Shown: in pieces, positions 26,201-33,890 of the stretch
How positions within the stretch are numbered: the first letter of the stretch is position 1
How the letters are laid out: each line of letters starts with the position of its first letter
Assembly (NCBI RefSeq): GCF_900167075.1
Contig: NZ_FUWH01000014.1
Location: 1 to 64,000 of the forward strand
Direction: 5' to 3'
Source: Sediminibacterium ginsengisoli
GTDB lineage: Bacteria > Bacteroidota > Bacteroidia > Chitinophagales > Chitinophagaceae
Length of the DNA: 64,000 nt
Made by a program: the position numbers and the translations under genes
The notes under the pieces: generated by a model
What the model saw: only the letters and a program-made list of their open reading frames with translations
Database searches by the model: none
What the model was told of the DNA's origin: nothing

Positions 26201-26851
26201 CAGGCTTTTGAACAGCGGATGCAGTACCTGGGTTTTACCGATGATCTTAAAAAGCAGAGCCGTAACTACAGTCGCCAGTACGCAAGTATTCTTTTTACAG
26301 ATGATGCATTAAGAGACTTTTTTGCGCAATATTCCCAAAGACCTGATTTCAGCAATACCGTATTCCTGATCACCGGCGATCACAGGATGCCGGAAATACC
26401 GATGTCTACCAAATTAGACCGTTATCATGTTCCACTGATCATTTACTCGCCCCTGCTGAAAAGAACCGCGAAATTCTCTTCCGTTTCCTCACATTTCGAT
26501 ATCACGCCATCACTGCTGGCCTGGATGAAGAAAAGCTATAACTGGCATGTTCCGGACAGCGTGAGCTGGATCGGCAGCGGACTGGATACAGCAAGAACAT
26601 TCCGCAATATCCATGCTTATCCTTTAAAGCAGACCAAGACCGATCTGAACGATTTCGTAATGGGTGAATATATGGTGAGCGGCGACAACTTTTTCAGGAT
26701 CAACAACAATATGGGATTATCTCCTGAGAATGACAATGCAAGGCAACGGGCACTTATTGATGCATTCGCAAACTTCCGCAGCAGGAATGAGAAATTCATC
26801 CGGACCAATAAGATCGTGCCCGACAGCCTGTTGCGGAAATACCTTCCTTAA
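23285..26851 (+). CDS. Fusion of processive GT2 glycosyltransferase and LtaS-like phosphotransferase
   Basis: This 1188-residue membrane protein joins two enzymes. Residues 1-470 form a processive GT2 synthase: a first helix (14-34), VLAPAYNEGKTI (66-77), VINDGSKDD (96-104), NGGKADALNAG (152-162), DVD (175-177), GEDMELVVRMRR (282-293) and RQRNRWIRG (325-333), then membrane helices and the closing KKGWGEMTR. Residues 525-1188 form a complete LtaS-type protein: about five helices (531-695) and an extracytoplasmic sulfatase-fold domain with Glu800, Thr840 in the nucleophile position (GGRT), His960 and Asp1032-His1033 (TGDH). LtaS relatives transfer phosphoglycerol or similar groups from lipids. 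I infer polymer synthesis coupled to decoration; substrates are unknown. Confidence 0.92.
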   Translation: MNPEAIIDILFHFITYTIFAYSVLLLLSYIFIGLFSIGETRKYMRKNQFTDYRVLAASVHAPSVSVLAPAYNEGKTIVENVRSLLSIYYTHLEVIVINDGSKDDGLEQLIAAYDLEKTEMFIDVKLPCKEIKAVYKSRNSIYHKLLVVDKVNGGKADALNAGINVSSNDILVCIDVDCILEQDALLKMIKPFMEQTDKRVIATGGVVRIANSCIIEDGRLIKVKLAEDYLPRIQILEYIRAFLLGRMAWTRLNGLMLISGAFGAFDKEIAVKCGGYNHNTVGEDMELVVRMRRYMEEKNEPYVVTYIPDPLCWTEAPSTFRILGRQRNRWIRGTYETLKFHKVMFFNPRYRLLGMLSYPYWFFFEMCAPVVEFLGFIGFFIFALTGYLDWQFFIAFLLFITCFGYLYSAFAILMEVLTFNQYKRRVDIFRLLITGLSEPFYYHPFVVWSAIRGYLDLIKKKKGWGEMTRQGFTKKKNTVIAGTVVPVNPAVTASVPEPEAKDEEGWVMETKIIPAIGRSRMFLNKSFRYYVQHALILLLLLVCARVFELVYDNIQHGTAPLFGKVILSAALKDLAFFFRTITICYPLFVLLYAIHQPVARWFFIILSLFIVLIQLGLSFYFVSTLVPLGADLWGYSKAEIRQTVGSAGSINAASIAMFIAAVLMIISAFVFLPRQRRNNKWLVRLFFILCLLSLSRASESVQEEMPGQEYSNLLSVNKSWFFYSESYRHFFPTEAGVDIYSAAYTGRIPDGTADTALASYRYIDENNFPFLHTTDSTLDVLSPFFNRSPRAPDIVILLVEGLGRAFTNKGAYLGNFTPFLDSLSDKSLYWENFLSAGGRTFAALPSIMGSLPFASQGFSELGNAMPEHFSLINLAAGNGYRTSFYYGGDAHFDFMDTYMEKNHISSVNDEKTFPAGYIKMPGENGFSWGYGDKELFRRYLQVQPTSAQPSLNVLLTVSTHNPFLINEQDKYLQAFEQRMQYLGFTDDLKKQSRNYSRQYASILFTDDALRDFFAQYSQRPDFSNTVFLITGDHRMPEIPMSTKLDRYHVPLIIYSPLLKRTAKFSSVSSHFDITPSLLAWMKKSYNWHVPDSVSWIGSGLDTARTFRNIHAYPLKQTKTDLNDFVMGEYMVSGDNFFRINNNMGLSPENDNARQRALIDAFANFRSRNEKFIRTNKIVPDSLLRKYLP

Positions 26852-28038
26852 TCAGGTTTGATCTTGCTGTAATAATCATTCAGTACCGATGTAACCAGCG
26901 GGCGGTAAAAAGACCAGAAGAATCCTCTCCTGTCCTGCTCATCGTGCGGGTTGAACATGAATCTTTTGAACGCTCCGATACCTTTAAAATGAGAGGAGAA
27001 TACCGAAACCGGCGCATCGGCAAAATCGCCGGAAAAATAATAGAAGCGGTAATCGTCTGCAATATGTGCAGTTACTGCAGGAAAGCTGGCAGGCAACCCG
27101 TGCCTGTTCAGTTCCTCTTTACCTTTTGCAGTCGTTTCGATCTGATAGGATGACAGGATCTTATTTACACGCGGATCCGGCTGTACAATATCGAACCAGA
27201 AAGAATAAGGTATTTTTTCCGGCAGGCCATACTTCTTCCGGGCATCTGCTGTTGAATAAATATAAGGCACCGTTGTTTCCAATCCGCTGCCTTCTTCAAG
27301 GATCACTACGGTATCATCGGAATGAATAAAAGCAATGCCAGGTTTTGAAAAAGGCCAGGCACCATTGTGCTGTTGTTTGTAATTACTGATCAGCCATTTC
27401 GGAAGTTCTTTGTTGACCGTGGTATCGAAGCTGCTGAAAAAGCGGCCGATCCAGCCAGTCCACCGCACGCCGAAAAGGTTTTCAAATTCAGCCCGTACCG
27501 CAGGAGGTGTAGGAGAAGCAAGGCAGTTGAATTCCGTGATCAGCAATTTCTTTTTATCACGCATTTGTTTGAGGAGATAAAAGTCCTGCTGGCTGAGTCC
27601 TCCGTATACAATACCGGATCTTTCTTTGGCATCGCCTTCTTTGAGCCATTCGTTCCTGAAAATTCCATATGCATCGGTGATATACATGACATCTGCATCA
27701 ACTGCAAGCCTGTCCAGCCTTTCCGTACTGAATTCTTCCAGTCCGTGCAGTTCATAACGTTTACCCTCAAGCGGGAAAAAGCCATAATAATCTTTTCCGC
27801 TTTTGTATAATTGTCTGCCGTCTTTGGTAAATTTTTCCTGATCGAGCACCCAGTTGAGGGAAACATGTTCCTGGTCTTTCGTATTGAGCACCGTTTTATC
27901 AATGATCGCGATCACCAGTTCACGTTTGGGCGCACAGAGCCAGGCAATGTACATCCATACCGGCAGCAGCAGGAGCAATACCAGCAGCGTACGGATGACC
28001 GTACCCGTTCCTGTTCTTTTTAAAAACGAAAGAGCCAT
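26848..28038 (-). CDS. Membrane-anchored periplasmic protein of unknown family
   Basis: This 396-residue protein has one N-terminal membrane helix (about 16-36) and a large periplasmic region. An alpha/beta pattern is visible: ELVIAIIDKTVLNT (strand), DADVMYITDAYGIF, SGIVYGGLSQQDFYLLKQM, KKLLITEFNCLASPT and AFENLFGV-like FENLFGVRW. This resembles the glutamine-amidotransferase-like fold used as an accessory domain near glycoside hydrolases, but I cannot name a family. Its start overlaps the end of the YaiO-like gene by 19 bases, so the two are coupled, and its end overlaps the GT2-LtaS gene tail to tail by 4 bases. Confidence 0.78.
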   Translation of the reverse strand: MALSFLKRTGTGTVIRTLLVLLLLLPVWMYIAWLCAPKRELVIAIIDKTVLNTKDQEHVSLNWVLDQEKFTKDGRQLYKSGKDYYGFFPLEGKRYELHGLEEFSTERLDRLAVDADVMYITDAYGIFRNEWLKEGDAKERSGIVYGGLSQQDFYLLKQMRDKKKLLITEFNCLASPTPPAVRAEFENLFGVRWTGWIGRFFSSFDTTVNKELPKWLISNYKQQHNGAWPFSKPGIAFIHSDDTVVILEEGSGLETTVPYIYSTADARKKYGLPEKIPYSFWFDIVQPDPRVNKILSSYQIETTAKGKEELNRHGLPASFPAVTAHIADDYRFYYFSGDFADAPVSVFSSHFKGIGAFKRFMFNPHDEQDRRGFFWSFYRPLVTSVLNDYYSKIKPD

Positions 28039-29276
28039 CCCAGACTGATTTGATATTGATTGCCCTTGGTACCCGGAAGATATTCCTGGTTAAACCAGTT
28101 ACCATCCACACTAAGCACATTTAACCGGCTGACTTTTTTCCTGAAAGAGAAGCCCGCCTTATAGGAAGTGAGGCGAATGTTATCACCAAGTTGTATCGCA
28201 TTAAAGCGATCGTCGGGAGAAATGCCGTACCCCGCAATCAGGCCGATCATATCGTCGGAACTGCCATAATAATACCGAGCTGAAACACTGTAGGAAGTGG
28301 ACAGTGTTTTAGTGAATGTACCTGGTGTGATATAGACACGCCCCCCGAAGAGCCAGCTTTTATAATACTTACCTACATACCCGGTATAAACCCAAACGGG
28401 GTCGCCGGAAAACCGGAGATATCGTACACCGAGCTCGCCTTCAAAACTTTTGGGCAGGTTGGCATACAGGGAAAAGCCGCCGCGCCAATGCGGGAACACA
28501 CCGATCTTATCCGAATAACCGGCCCCGACATATGTATAAAAGGTTTTGGAGATGCGTGGGTATGCTTCCAACTCGTACTGGATCCCGTTTTCCGCAAAGC
28601 GGTTGGCGTAATTGATGCGGCCGGTGACAGTACCGATGCCCGTTACTCTTCCGTAATCAAGCGAAACAAGATGCCAGGGATCAGGGAATTGCTTGTCGAA
28701 ATACACGTAATCATAACTGATACCGATCTTGTTCTTTGCAGCAGATTCGCGGATCCTGCCTTCGAGTGCACGGGCTTCAGTATTGTTCCTGTTTACCTTA
28801 AAAAGCTGATCGATCGCCAGTTGGGCAGCTGCATAGTTCCGCTCTGCATTCAGCACTTTCGCTTTCAGTAACAGCAGGTTTTCGGAGGCAGGATGATATT
28901 GTAATGCGCTGTCAAGAACACGTAAAGCCGCAGCATTCTGATCGTTCCAGTATTCAAGGCTAGCGAGAGCAACAGAAGCGTCTTCGTAGGCGGGGTCTTT
29001 AGTCAGTACATCATGAAAATAGTAACGCGCGCTGTCGTATACTTTTGTCCAGGTGTAAATCCGGCCCAGGAATATTTTGATATCGGCATAGCCGGGACTG
29101 ATGGCCAGCGCCTTGTGAAGGTATTTTTTTGCAAGCGTGTAATCATCCTTCTCGAAAGCAGCTTTTCTTGCTTCGGTCAGCAGGCCATCGGCTGAAGTGG
29201 TATCCTGGGCGGCTACCCCTGAAGCAGTCAGCAGGGATATGAACAGTACAGACAGGCAGATACTGGTTTTTCTCAT
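28020..29276 (-). CDS. YaiO-family outer-membrane beta-barrel protein with TPR domain
   Basis: This 418-residue protein has a signal peptide (residues 1-23, ending ASGVAAQ). Tetratricopeptide-like repeats follow at about 27-180 (AKKYLHKALAISPGYADIK, ALRVLDSALQYHPASENLL). The C-terminal 16-strand-like beta-barrel (about 190-418) is full of alternating aromatic residues and ends in WLFRF, with the terminal Phe typical of barrels. This TPR-then-barrel order matches YaiO, the outer-membrane protein next to the YaiP GT2 transferase in E. coli. It is the likely export or anchoring pore for the polymer made by the neighbouring synthase. A response regulator gene lies 44 bases upstream. Confidence 0.88.
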   Translation of the reverse strand: MRKTSICLSVLFISLLTASGVAAQDTTSADGLLTEARKAAFEKDDYTLAKKYLHKALAISPGYADIKIFLGRIYTWTKVYDSARYYFHDVLTKDPAYEDASVALASLEYWNDQNAAALRVLDSALQYHPASENLLLLKAKVLNAERNYAAAQLAIDQLFKVNRNNTEARALEGRIRESAAKNKIGISYDYVYFDKQFPDPWHLVSLDYGRVTGIGTVTGRINYANRFAENGIQYELEAYPRISKTFYTYVGAGYSDKIGVFPHWRGGFSLYANLPKSFEGELGVRYLRFSGDPVWVYTGYVGKYYKSWLFGGRVYITPGTFTKTLSTSYSVSARYYYGSSDDMIGLIAGYGISPDDRFNAIQLGDNIRLTSYKAGFSFRKKVSRLNVLSVDGNWFNQEYLPGTKGNQYQISLGWLFRF

Positions 29277-29320
29277 AGACAGGAAATTAGTATCGAATAG
29301 TTTCTTTTCAGTTATTCCGG

Positions 29321-29677
29321 TTAACGGAGCAGTCTTTTTACGCGGATAGCGAGTTCGTTGAGGCTGAAAGGTTTAGTGATATAATCATCAGCGCCGAGGT
29401 CGAATGCTTCCATTTTCACCTGTTCCTGCTCCATACCTGAGAGCATGATCACAGCGATCTTCTTCTCCATTTTCTGCCTGATGAAATTAATGATCTCCAT
29501 TCCGGATGCATATGGCATCATTATATCCGTGATCACAAGATCGGGATTCTCTTTCCGGATATGTTCCAGTGCCTGCTTTCCATCCTGTGTGATAATCACT
29601 TCATACCCTTCTTTCTTTAATTTCAGCTCAATCGTTTTCAGCAATAACGGCTCGTCTTCCGCTACAAGTATTTTCAT
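29321..29677 (-). CDS. Single-domain response regulator (CheY-like)
   Basis: This 118-residue receiver domain has the full set of key residues: acidic pair Glu7-Asp8-Glu9 (VAEDEP), phospho-acceptor Asp51 (ITDIMMP), Ser80 (IMLSG) and Lys102 (ITKPFS). There is no output domain, so it signals through protein contacts, not by binding DNA. I chose the start at 29677 (MKILVAEDE); six upstream codons lack family character. It heads the unit with the YaiO-like barrel and the unknown periplasmic protein, suggesting that polymer output is under phosphorelay control. No kinase gene is adjacent. Confidence 0.92.
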   Translation of the reverse strand: MKILVAEDEPLLLKTIELKLKKEGYEVIITQDGKQALEHIRKENPDLVITDIMMPYASGMEIINFIRQKMEKKIAVIMLSGMEQEQVKMEAFDLGADDYITKPFSLNELAIRVKRLLR

Positions 29678-29961
29678 TCGGGTGGATTTTGGCATGTAAA
29701 ATATTGATTTTAACGGTTGACTTATATATCTTTTTCATCTTATTTCCTAGCCGGTTGAAATAGCGGCCGTATTACCGATCAGCGTTAGAACAATAATTGA
29801 AAGATTTTATGTGTTGTTCAGGTATTTAGGTATAAATACGTGAACTGTTCTGTCGCAAATAACCCCTTAAAAAGCCGTAAACAGCATAGACTGTTTTACA
29901 GAACGGCAGGTACCTTTATATTGTTGATAACGATAAAACCGAAACCAAAAAATCAAACATC
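29678..29961. other. Divergent intergenic region with short palindrome
   Basis: This interval separates the response regulator and the VOC gene. It includes the perfect inverted repeat GTATTTA-GGTA-TAAATAC at 29822-29839 (7-bp arms), a possible regulatory site. I see no gene or convincing full promoter here. Confidence 0.35.
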
Positions 29962-30375
29962 ATGAAACGGATCGATGCTTACCTGTTTTTTGAAAATGAG
30001 TGCCGCGAGGCGATGACTTTTTACCAGCAATGCCTGGGCGGCGATCTTTCTCTGATGCCGATGGGTGAATCTGCCGTGGCCGACCAGATGCCGGCCGATA
30101 AGAAAGACTTGATCATGCATTCGAGCCTCATCAATGGCGGAGTGATCTTACATGGAGCCGATAACTGCATGGGCAATACGCTGGTAAAGGGCAAGACTAT
30201 GGCGCTTAGTCTTAACTGCAGCAGTGATGAGGAACTGCACGATATCTACAATAAATTATCAGCCGGCGGCACCGCTACACATACACCGCGCGTTGAATTC
30301 TGGGGTGATACTTTCGGAATGTTAACGGACAAGTTCGGGGTAGACTGGATGTTGTCTTACAGGCCGCAGGAGTGA
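29962..30375 (+). CDS. VOC family protein, PhnB-like
   Basis: The 137-residue protein fits the PhnB/YjdN-type branch of the VOC superfamily: it opens DAYLFFENECREAMTFYQQ, a pattern where the first strand leads into FYxxxxGG, then MHSSLINGGVILHGAD, and closes with VEFWGDTFGMLTDKFGVDW. This last signature, WGxxxGxxxDxFG, is diagnostic for the group. The function is unknown despite the historical name. The gene is a single unit ended by a terminator at 30405. Confidence 0.9.
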   Translation: MKRIDAYLFFENECREAMTFYQQCLGGDLSLMPMGESAVADQMPADKKDLIMHSSLINGGVILHGADNCMGNTLVKGKTMALSLNCSSDEELHDIYNKLSAGGTATHTPRVEFWGDTFGMLTDKFGVDWMLSYRPQE

Positions 30376-30404
30376 TAAATGGTAATACGAGATACTACAT
30401 ACAT

Positions 30405-30430
30405 AAGGTTCCCGCATAGGGAACCTTTTA
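30405..30430. terminator. Bidirectional intrinsic terminator
   Basis: Stem AAGGTTCCC / GGGAACCTT with a GCATA loop followed by TTTTA lies between two convergent genes and overlaps the stop codon region of the gene at 30428. Confidence 0.8.
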
Positions 30431-30982
30431 TTTCACATAATGAAGCGCCATGCACCCCGATTTAAACACTTTCGAGCTGACGAGCTTCAATTTCAAGCCT
30501 TCAAGGCTGATTCCTTCCAGCAAACGCCGGCCTTCGCCAACGATCAGCGGCTGAACCACGAAACGGTATTCATCGATCAGGTCCATTTGCATTAATTGTG
30601 ACGGAAGATCCACGCCGCCGAGTAAAATATCCTTACCCTCTTCCTGTTTCAGTTTAAGGATTTCTTCCCGGAGATCTGTGCCGACGATCTTTGTTTTTCC
30701 ATCATCTGCCTGCTGCAGCGAACGGGAAAACACAACGATCTTCCCGACAGCATCAAAAGCCCGCGCAAACGCATTCATTGTTTCGTTGGTTCCGGAATTG
30801 TTCCTTGCTATATCCGGCCAGAAAGGAACCATCAGCTCATAGGTTTTACGACCGTAAACGAGTACATCCACTTCGCCGAGGAGATTTGTGAAATATTCAT
30901 GGATCTCTTCATCGCCGATCCCTTTTGTGTGATCGCAGCAGCCGTCTAAAGTGATGTTGATCGCGAAGATTAGTTTTCCCAT
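30428..30982 (-). CDS. Dihydrofolate reductase-family protein (RibD C-terminal-like)
   Basis: This 184-residue relative of the proteins at 3162 and 4756 carries NITLDGCCDH near residue 10, YGRKTYELMVPFWPD near residue 44, an internal LGGVDLPSQLMQMDLIDEY and the QPLIVGEGRRLL signature. It is predicted to bind NADPH. The three paralogues are clearly diverged from one another, so this is not a recent duplication. The gene stands alone between a terminator and a non-coding gap before the Fic gene. Confidence 0.88.
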   Translation of the reverse strand: MGKLIFAINITLDGCCDHTKGIGDEEIHEYFTNLLGEVDVLVYGRKTYELMVPFWPDIARNNSGTNETMNAFARAFDAVGKIVVFSRSLQQADDGKTKIVGTDLREEILKLKQEEGKDILLGGVDLPSQLMQMDLIDEYRFVVQPLIVGEGRRLLEGISLEGLKLKLVSSKVFKSGCMALHYVK

Positions 30983-31079
30983 TTGAAGATATATTTAAAG
31001 CTTCTAAAATTAAGAAAGAGCCGAAATATCCGTTTACACACAATCAACATTAAACGTCTACCATGTATTTGAATGGGAG

Positions 31080-32174
31080 TTAATTTCCATGAACTGTAAG
31101 TAAGTTTATTACCCTGTGATTAATATAGTAGGTAGTCCGGCCTATTTTTTGCGGCTTTAAGAGCCCTGCTTCTGATAGTTTTTTCAGCCAGCCTGATGCT
31201 GTTTGTCTATGTGCGATATTTTTTCTCTCCAGCAATTCTATTTTCAGATATGGGAGTGTGAACATCAACTGTAATAAATTATAACTGAATGACCCGCCCA
31301 GCACTTCGCGCATTCTTCGTTCATATTCCTGCTTAAGTGCCAGCAATTCCCGGATCTTCCGGGTACTGAGTTGTGCAGTTTCCATCACAGCTGTTAATAC
31401 ATACATGACCCAATCATTCCAGTTATTTTTTTCCGTCACCCCCCGCAACAATTGGTAATATTCGGCTTTGTATGTTACGATATAAGAACTAAGATATAAC
31501 ACCGGTTGCGTCAGTAATCCCTGCTGTACCAGATATAATGCATTAAGAATTCTTCCTGCTCTGCCATTTCCATCTATAAATGGATGTATTGATTCAAACT
31601 GGTAATGAATAAAGGCCATTTTAATCAAGGGGTCCATTGGAGATACAGTGGCGTCATTTATGAATCGTTCCAATGCAGCCAGCTTTTCTCTCAACACATC
31701 TTCACAACAGGGAGGCGTGTAGATGATCTCGCCATTAATAGCATTTTTTAAGGCTGTACCTGGTGTATTTCTTATGCCTGAATTATTTTGTTTAATAGTT
31801 TGCACTACCTCGATCATTGTATTGGTTACAAGCAGGTTGCCTTGCAACTTCATTTTTTCAAGTCCTTTGTACAACGCATCTTTATAACTCAATACTTCTT
31901 TTGCTGCATAACTGGCATATGCTTCTTCTGCGGCCGCTTTATATAACTCATCCAGAGTGGTCACAATATTTTCGATTGCAGAACTGTCTTTACTTTCCTG
32001 AAGCACGATAGTATTGATCAATAAATTGGGATCGGGCAAGGATGCGCATAAACCATTAAGCTCACCCAAATAACGGGAAGCAAGGCTTAACTGTTTCAGT
32101 ATTTCAGGGCTTTCAGAAAACCCAGCTGGCGGCAAATCCGGAAGATCATTATAAGGAGTAAGCTTATTGTACAT
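31080..32174 (-). CDS. Fic-family AMP-transferase with C-terminal winged helix
   Basis: This 364-residue protein has the Fic motif HPFIDGNGRAGR (residues 197-208) with catalytic His197, which transfers AMP or another group from a nucleotide to a hydroxyl side chain. An N-terminal inhibitory motif of the (S/T)xxxE(G/N) type is visible as SSAIEN (64-69), putting it in the class with intramolecular inhibition. The last 90 residues (LMFTLPYLKIELLERKN, TASGWLKKLSEAGLL) form a winged-helix DNA-binding domain, so it may repress its own gene. It is divergent from the NamZ-like gene. Confidence 0.93.
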   Translation of the reverse strand: MYNKLTPYNDLPDLPPAGFSESPEILKQLSLASRYLGELNGLCASLPDPNLLINTIVLQESKDSSAIENIVTTLDELYKAAAEEAYASYAAKEVLSYKDALYKGLEKMKLQGNLLVTNTMIEVVQTIKQNNSGIRNTPGTALKNAINGEIIYTPPCCEDVLREKLAALERFINDATVSPMDPLIKMAFIHYQFESIHPFIDGNGRAGRILNALYLVQQGLLTQPVLYLSSYIVTYKAEYYQLLRGVTEKNNWNDWVMYVLTAVMETAQLSTRKIRELLALKQEYERRMREVLGGSFSYNLLQLMFTLPYLKIELLERKNIAHRQTASGWLKKLSEAGLLKPQKIGRTTYYINHRVINLLTVHGN

Positions 32175-32200
32175 TACTTATTATGCTTTTTCACTATTTT

Positions 32201-32352
32201 ATCGACATTAATTTCTTTCGATCGTTATTGATTCATCATAAAATAAGTTTCATGTTGAAAAAGAGCGATCATTTCGACATAACAACTAAGATATGTCGAA
32301 TGCTTCAACATTTCACCTTCCATCATGATGATTTTCACTAAAAATTTCGACA
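32201..32352. promoter_or_regulatory. Repeated TTCGACAT motif between the Fic and NamZ-like genes
   Basis: The octamer TTCGACAT occurs at 32273-32280 and 32345-32352 on the plus strand and at 32293-32300 on the minus strand, with a one-base variant ATCGACAT at 32201-32208. The second and third copies form an inverted pair separated by 12 bases. Four copies in about 150 bases of a 316-base gap suggest binding sites for a regulator; the winged helix of the Fic protein is one candidate. Confidence 0.55.
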
Positions 32353-32490
32353 TAAAGATACCAATTAATAGCAATAACTCATTAATCCAGTCTTTACAAT
32401 GCAATTCCTGTATTGTCTGTCTGAAAATCTATAGTGCCATAACACTATCGGAAGAAAAAACCCTTTTATATTTATCCCTCAATCTGCCAT

Positions 32491-33717
32491 ATGAAAAAAC
32501 GCAATCTCTTTATTGCCTGCATACTACTGACTGTTAGTATCTTATCTTTTAACAGCAGTCATGCAACTACACCTGATCCTGCTGCAAAACCCATTCTTAC
32601 CGGTGCCGATCAACTCGATAAATACCTGCCCCTGCTGAAAGGCAAACGGGTGGCGATCATGGCGAACCCGACAACCATTATCGGCAAAACCCACCTGGTA
32701 GACAGTCTTCAGAAACTCGGGGTAAAAATTGTAAAGGTATTTGGCCCCGAACATGGATTCCGTGGCAATGCAAGCGCAGGCGTGCATGTGGCAGACGAGA
32801 CAGATCCGGCTTCAGGCATTCCGCTGGTTTCCTTATATGGCAAAAAGAACAAACCAAGCAAAGAAGACATGGCAGATATCGACATCCTTATCTATGATCT
32901 GCAGGATGTGGGCGTTCGTTTTTATACCAACATCAATGCACTCTCACGCCTGATGGATGCCTGTGTGGAGAACGATAAGGAAATGCTGATCCTCGACAGA
33001 CCCAACCCCAATGCTTACCTGGTAGATGGACCTATCCTGGATATGAAATATAAATCAGGTATCGGTATGTTCCCGATACCGATGTCGCATGGCCTTACCG
33101 TGGGCGAGTTTGCGATGATGGCGAATGGCGAAGGCTGGTTGCTCAACAAAGAAAAGAAATGTAAGCTCACGGTAATACCGGTGGCGAATTACGATCATGA
33201 TATGCCGTATACGCTTCCGGTAAAACCATCACCCAACCTCAACACACAGCAGGCGATCCTGTTATACCCGTCTACCTGTATGTTTGAAGGAACCTACCTG
33301 AACCATGGCCGCGGAACGTTATTTCCGTTCACTGTACTGGGAAGTCCTGAACTGAAAGGCATTTATTCTTTTTCTTATACGCCAACCAGTATCAAGGGAA
33401 TGTCGGAAACACCCTTGTTCATGAACCAGGAATGTTTCGGGCTCGATCTCAGAAACTATGATGTAGAAAAGCTGAGGAAAAGCAAACAGATCAATATCAG
33501 CTGGATCATAGAATTATACAATGCACATCCGTACAAGGAAAAGTTCTTCGATGGTAAACTGAGCAAGGAAATGAACTCCATAGAGATCCAGATCGGCGTA
33601 GGTGAATTCAGGCAGCAGGTGATGAACGGCGTATCTGAAGCAGAGATCCGTAAAAGCTGGGAACCGGGATTAAGCCAGTACAAGGAAATGCGGAAGAAGT
33701 ATCTTTTGTATCCATAA
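32491..33717 (+). CDS. namZ: DUF1343 protein, NamZ-like exo-beta-N-acetylmuramidase
   Basis: This 408-residue protein has a signal peptide (about 1-25). Its body matches DUF1343: VKVFGPEHGFRG near residue 90, IYDLQDVGVRFYTNINAL near 140, LDRPNPN near 170, and EGTYLNHGRGTLFPFTVLG near 275. NamZ of this family removes N-acetylmuramic acid from peptidoglycan fragments (GH171). It acts in the periplasm, probably in wall recycling. The conserved Glu/His residues of the EHGFRG motif are present. It is a single-gene unit with a terminator behind it. Confidence 0.9.
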   Translation: MKKRNLFIACILLTVSILSFNSSHATTPDPAAKPILTGADQLDKYLPLLKGKRVAIMANPTTIIGKTHLVDSLQKLGVKIVKVFGPEHGFRGNASAGVHVADETDPASGIPLVSLYGKKNKPSKEDMADIDILIYDLQDVGVRFYTNINALSRLMDACVENDKEMLILDRPNPNAYLVDGPILDMKYKSGIGMFPIPMSHGLTVGEFAMMANGEGWLLNKEKKCKLTVIPVANYDHDMPYTLPVKPSPNLNTQQAILLYPSTCMFEGTYLNHGRGTLFPFTVLGSPELKGIYSFSYTPTSIKGMSETPLFMNQECFGLDLRNYDVEKLRKSKQINISWIIELYNAHPYKEKFFDGKLSKEMNSIEIQIGVGEFRQQVMNGVSEAEIRKSWEPGLSQYKEMRKKYLLYP

Positions 33718-33736
33718 AATTCTGACAATTATAGAA

Positions 33737-33781
33737 ATACTAAAAAAGGAGATTGCATTTTTGCGACTCCTTTTTTAGTAT
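33737..33781. terminator. Bidirectional long-stem terminator
   Basis: A perfect 15-bp stem, ATACTAAAAAAGGAG with CTCCTTTTTTAGTAT, encloses a 15-base loop between the convergent namZ-like and beta-barrel genes. T runs occur on both strands. Confidence 0.8.
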
Positions 33782-33890
33782 GATTACCTACCTCAAAAAA
33801 CATGTGAAGACTGCAAAAAATGCATCTTGTCATCAACCTTATTTAAATGAAACGGATCTGTCCATTCTGAAGAAAATACTGTGAGGCCGG

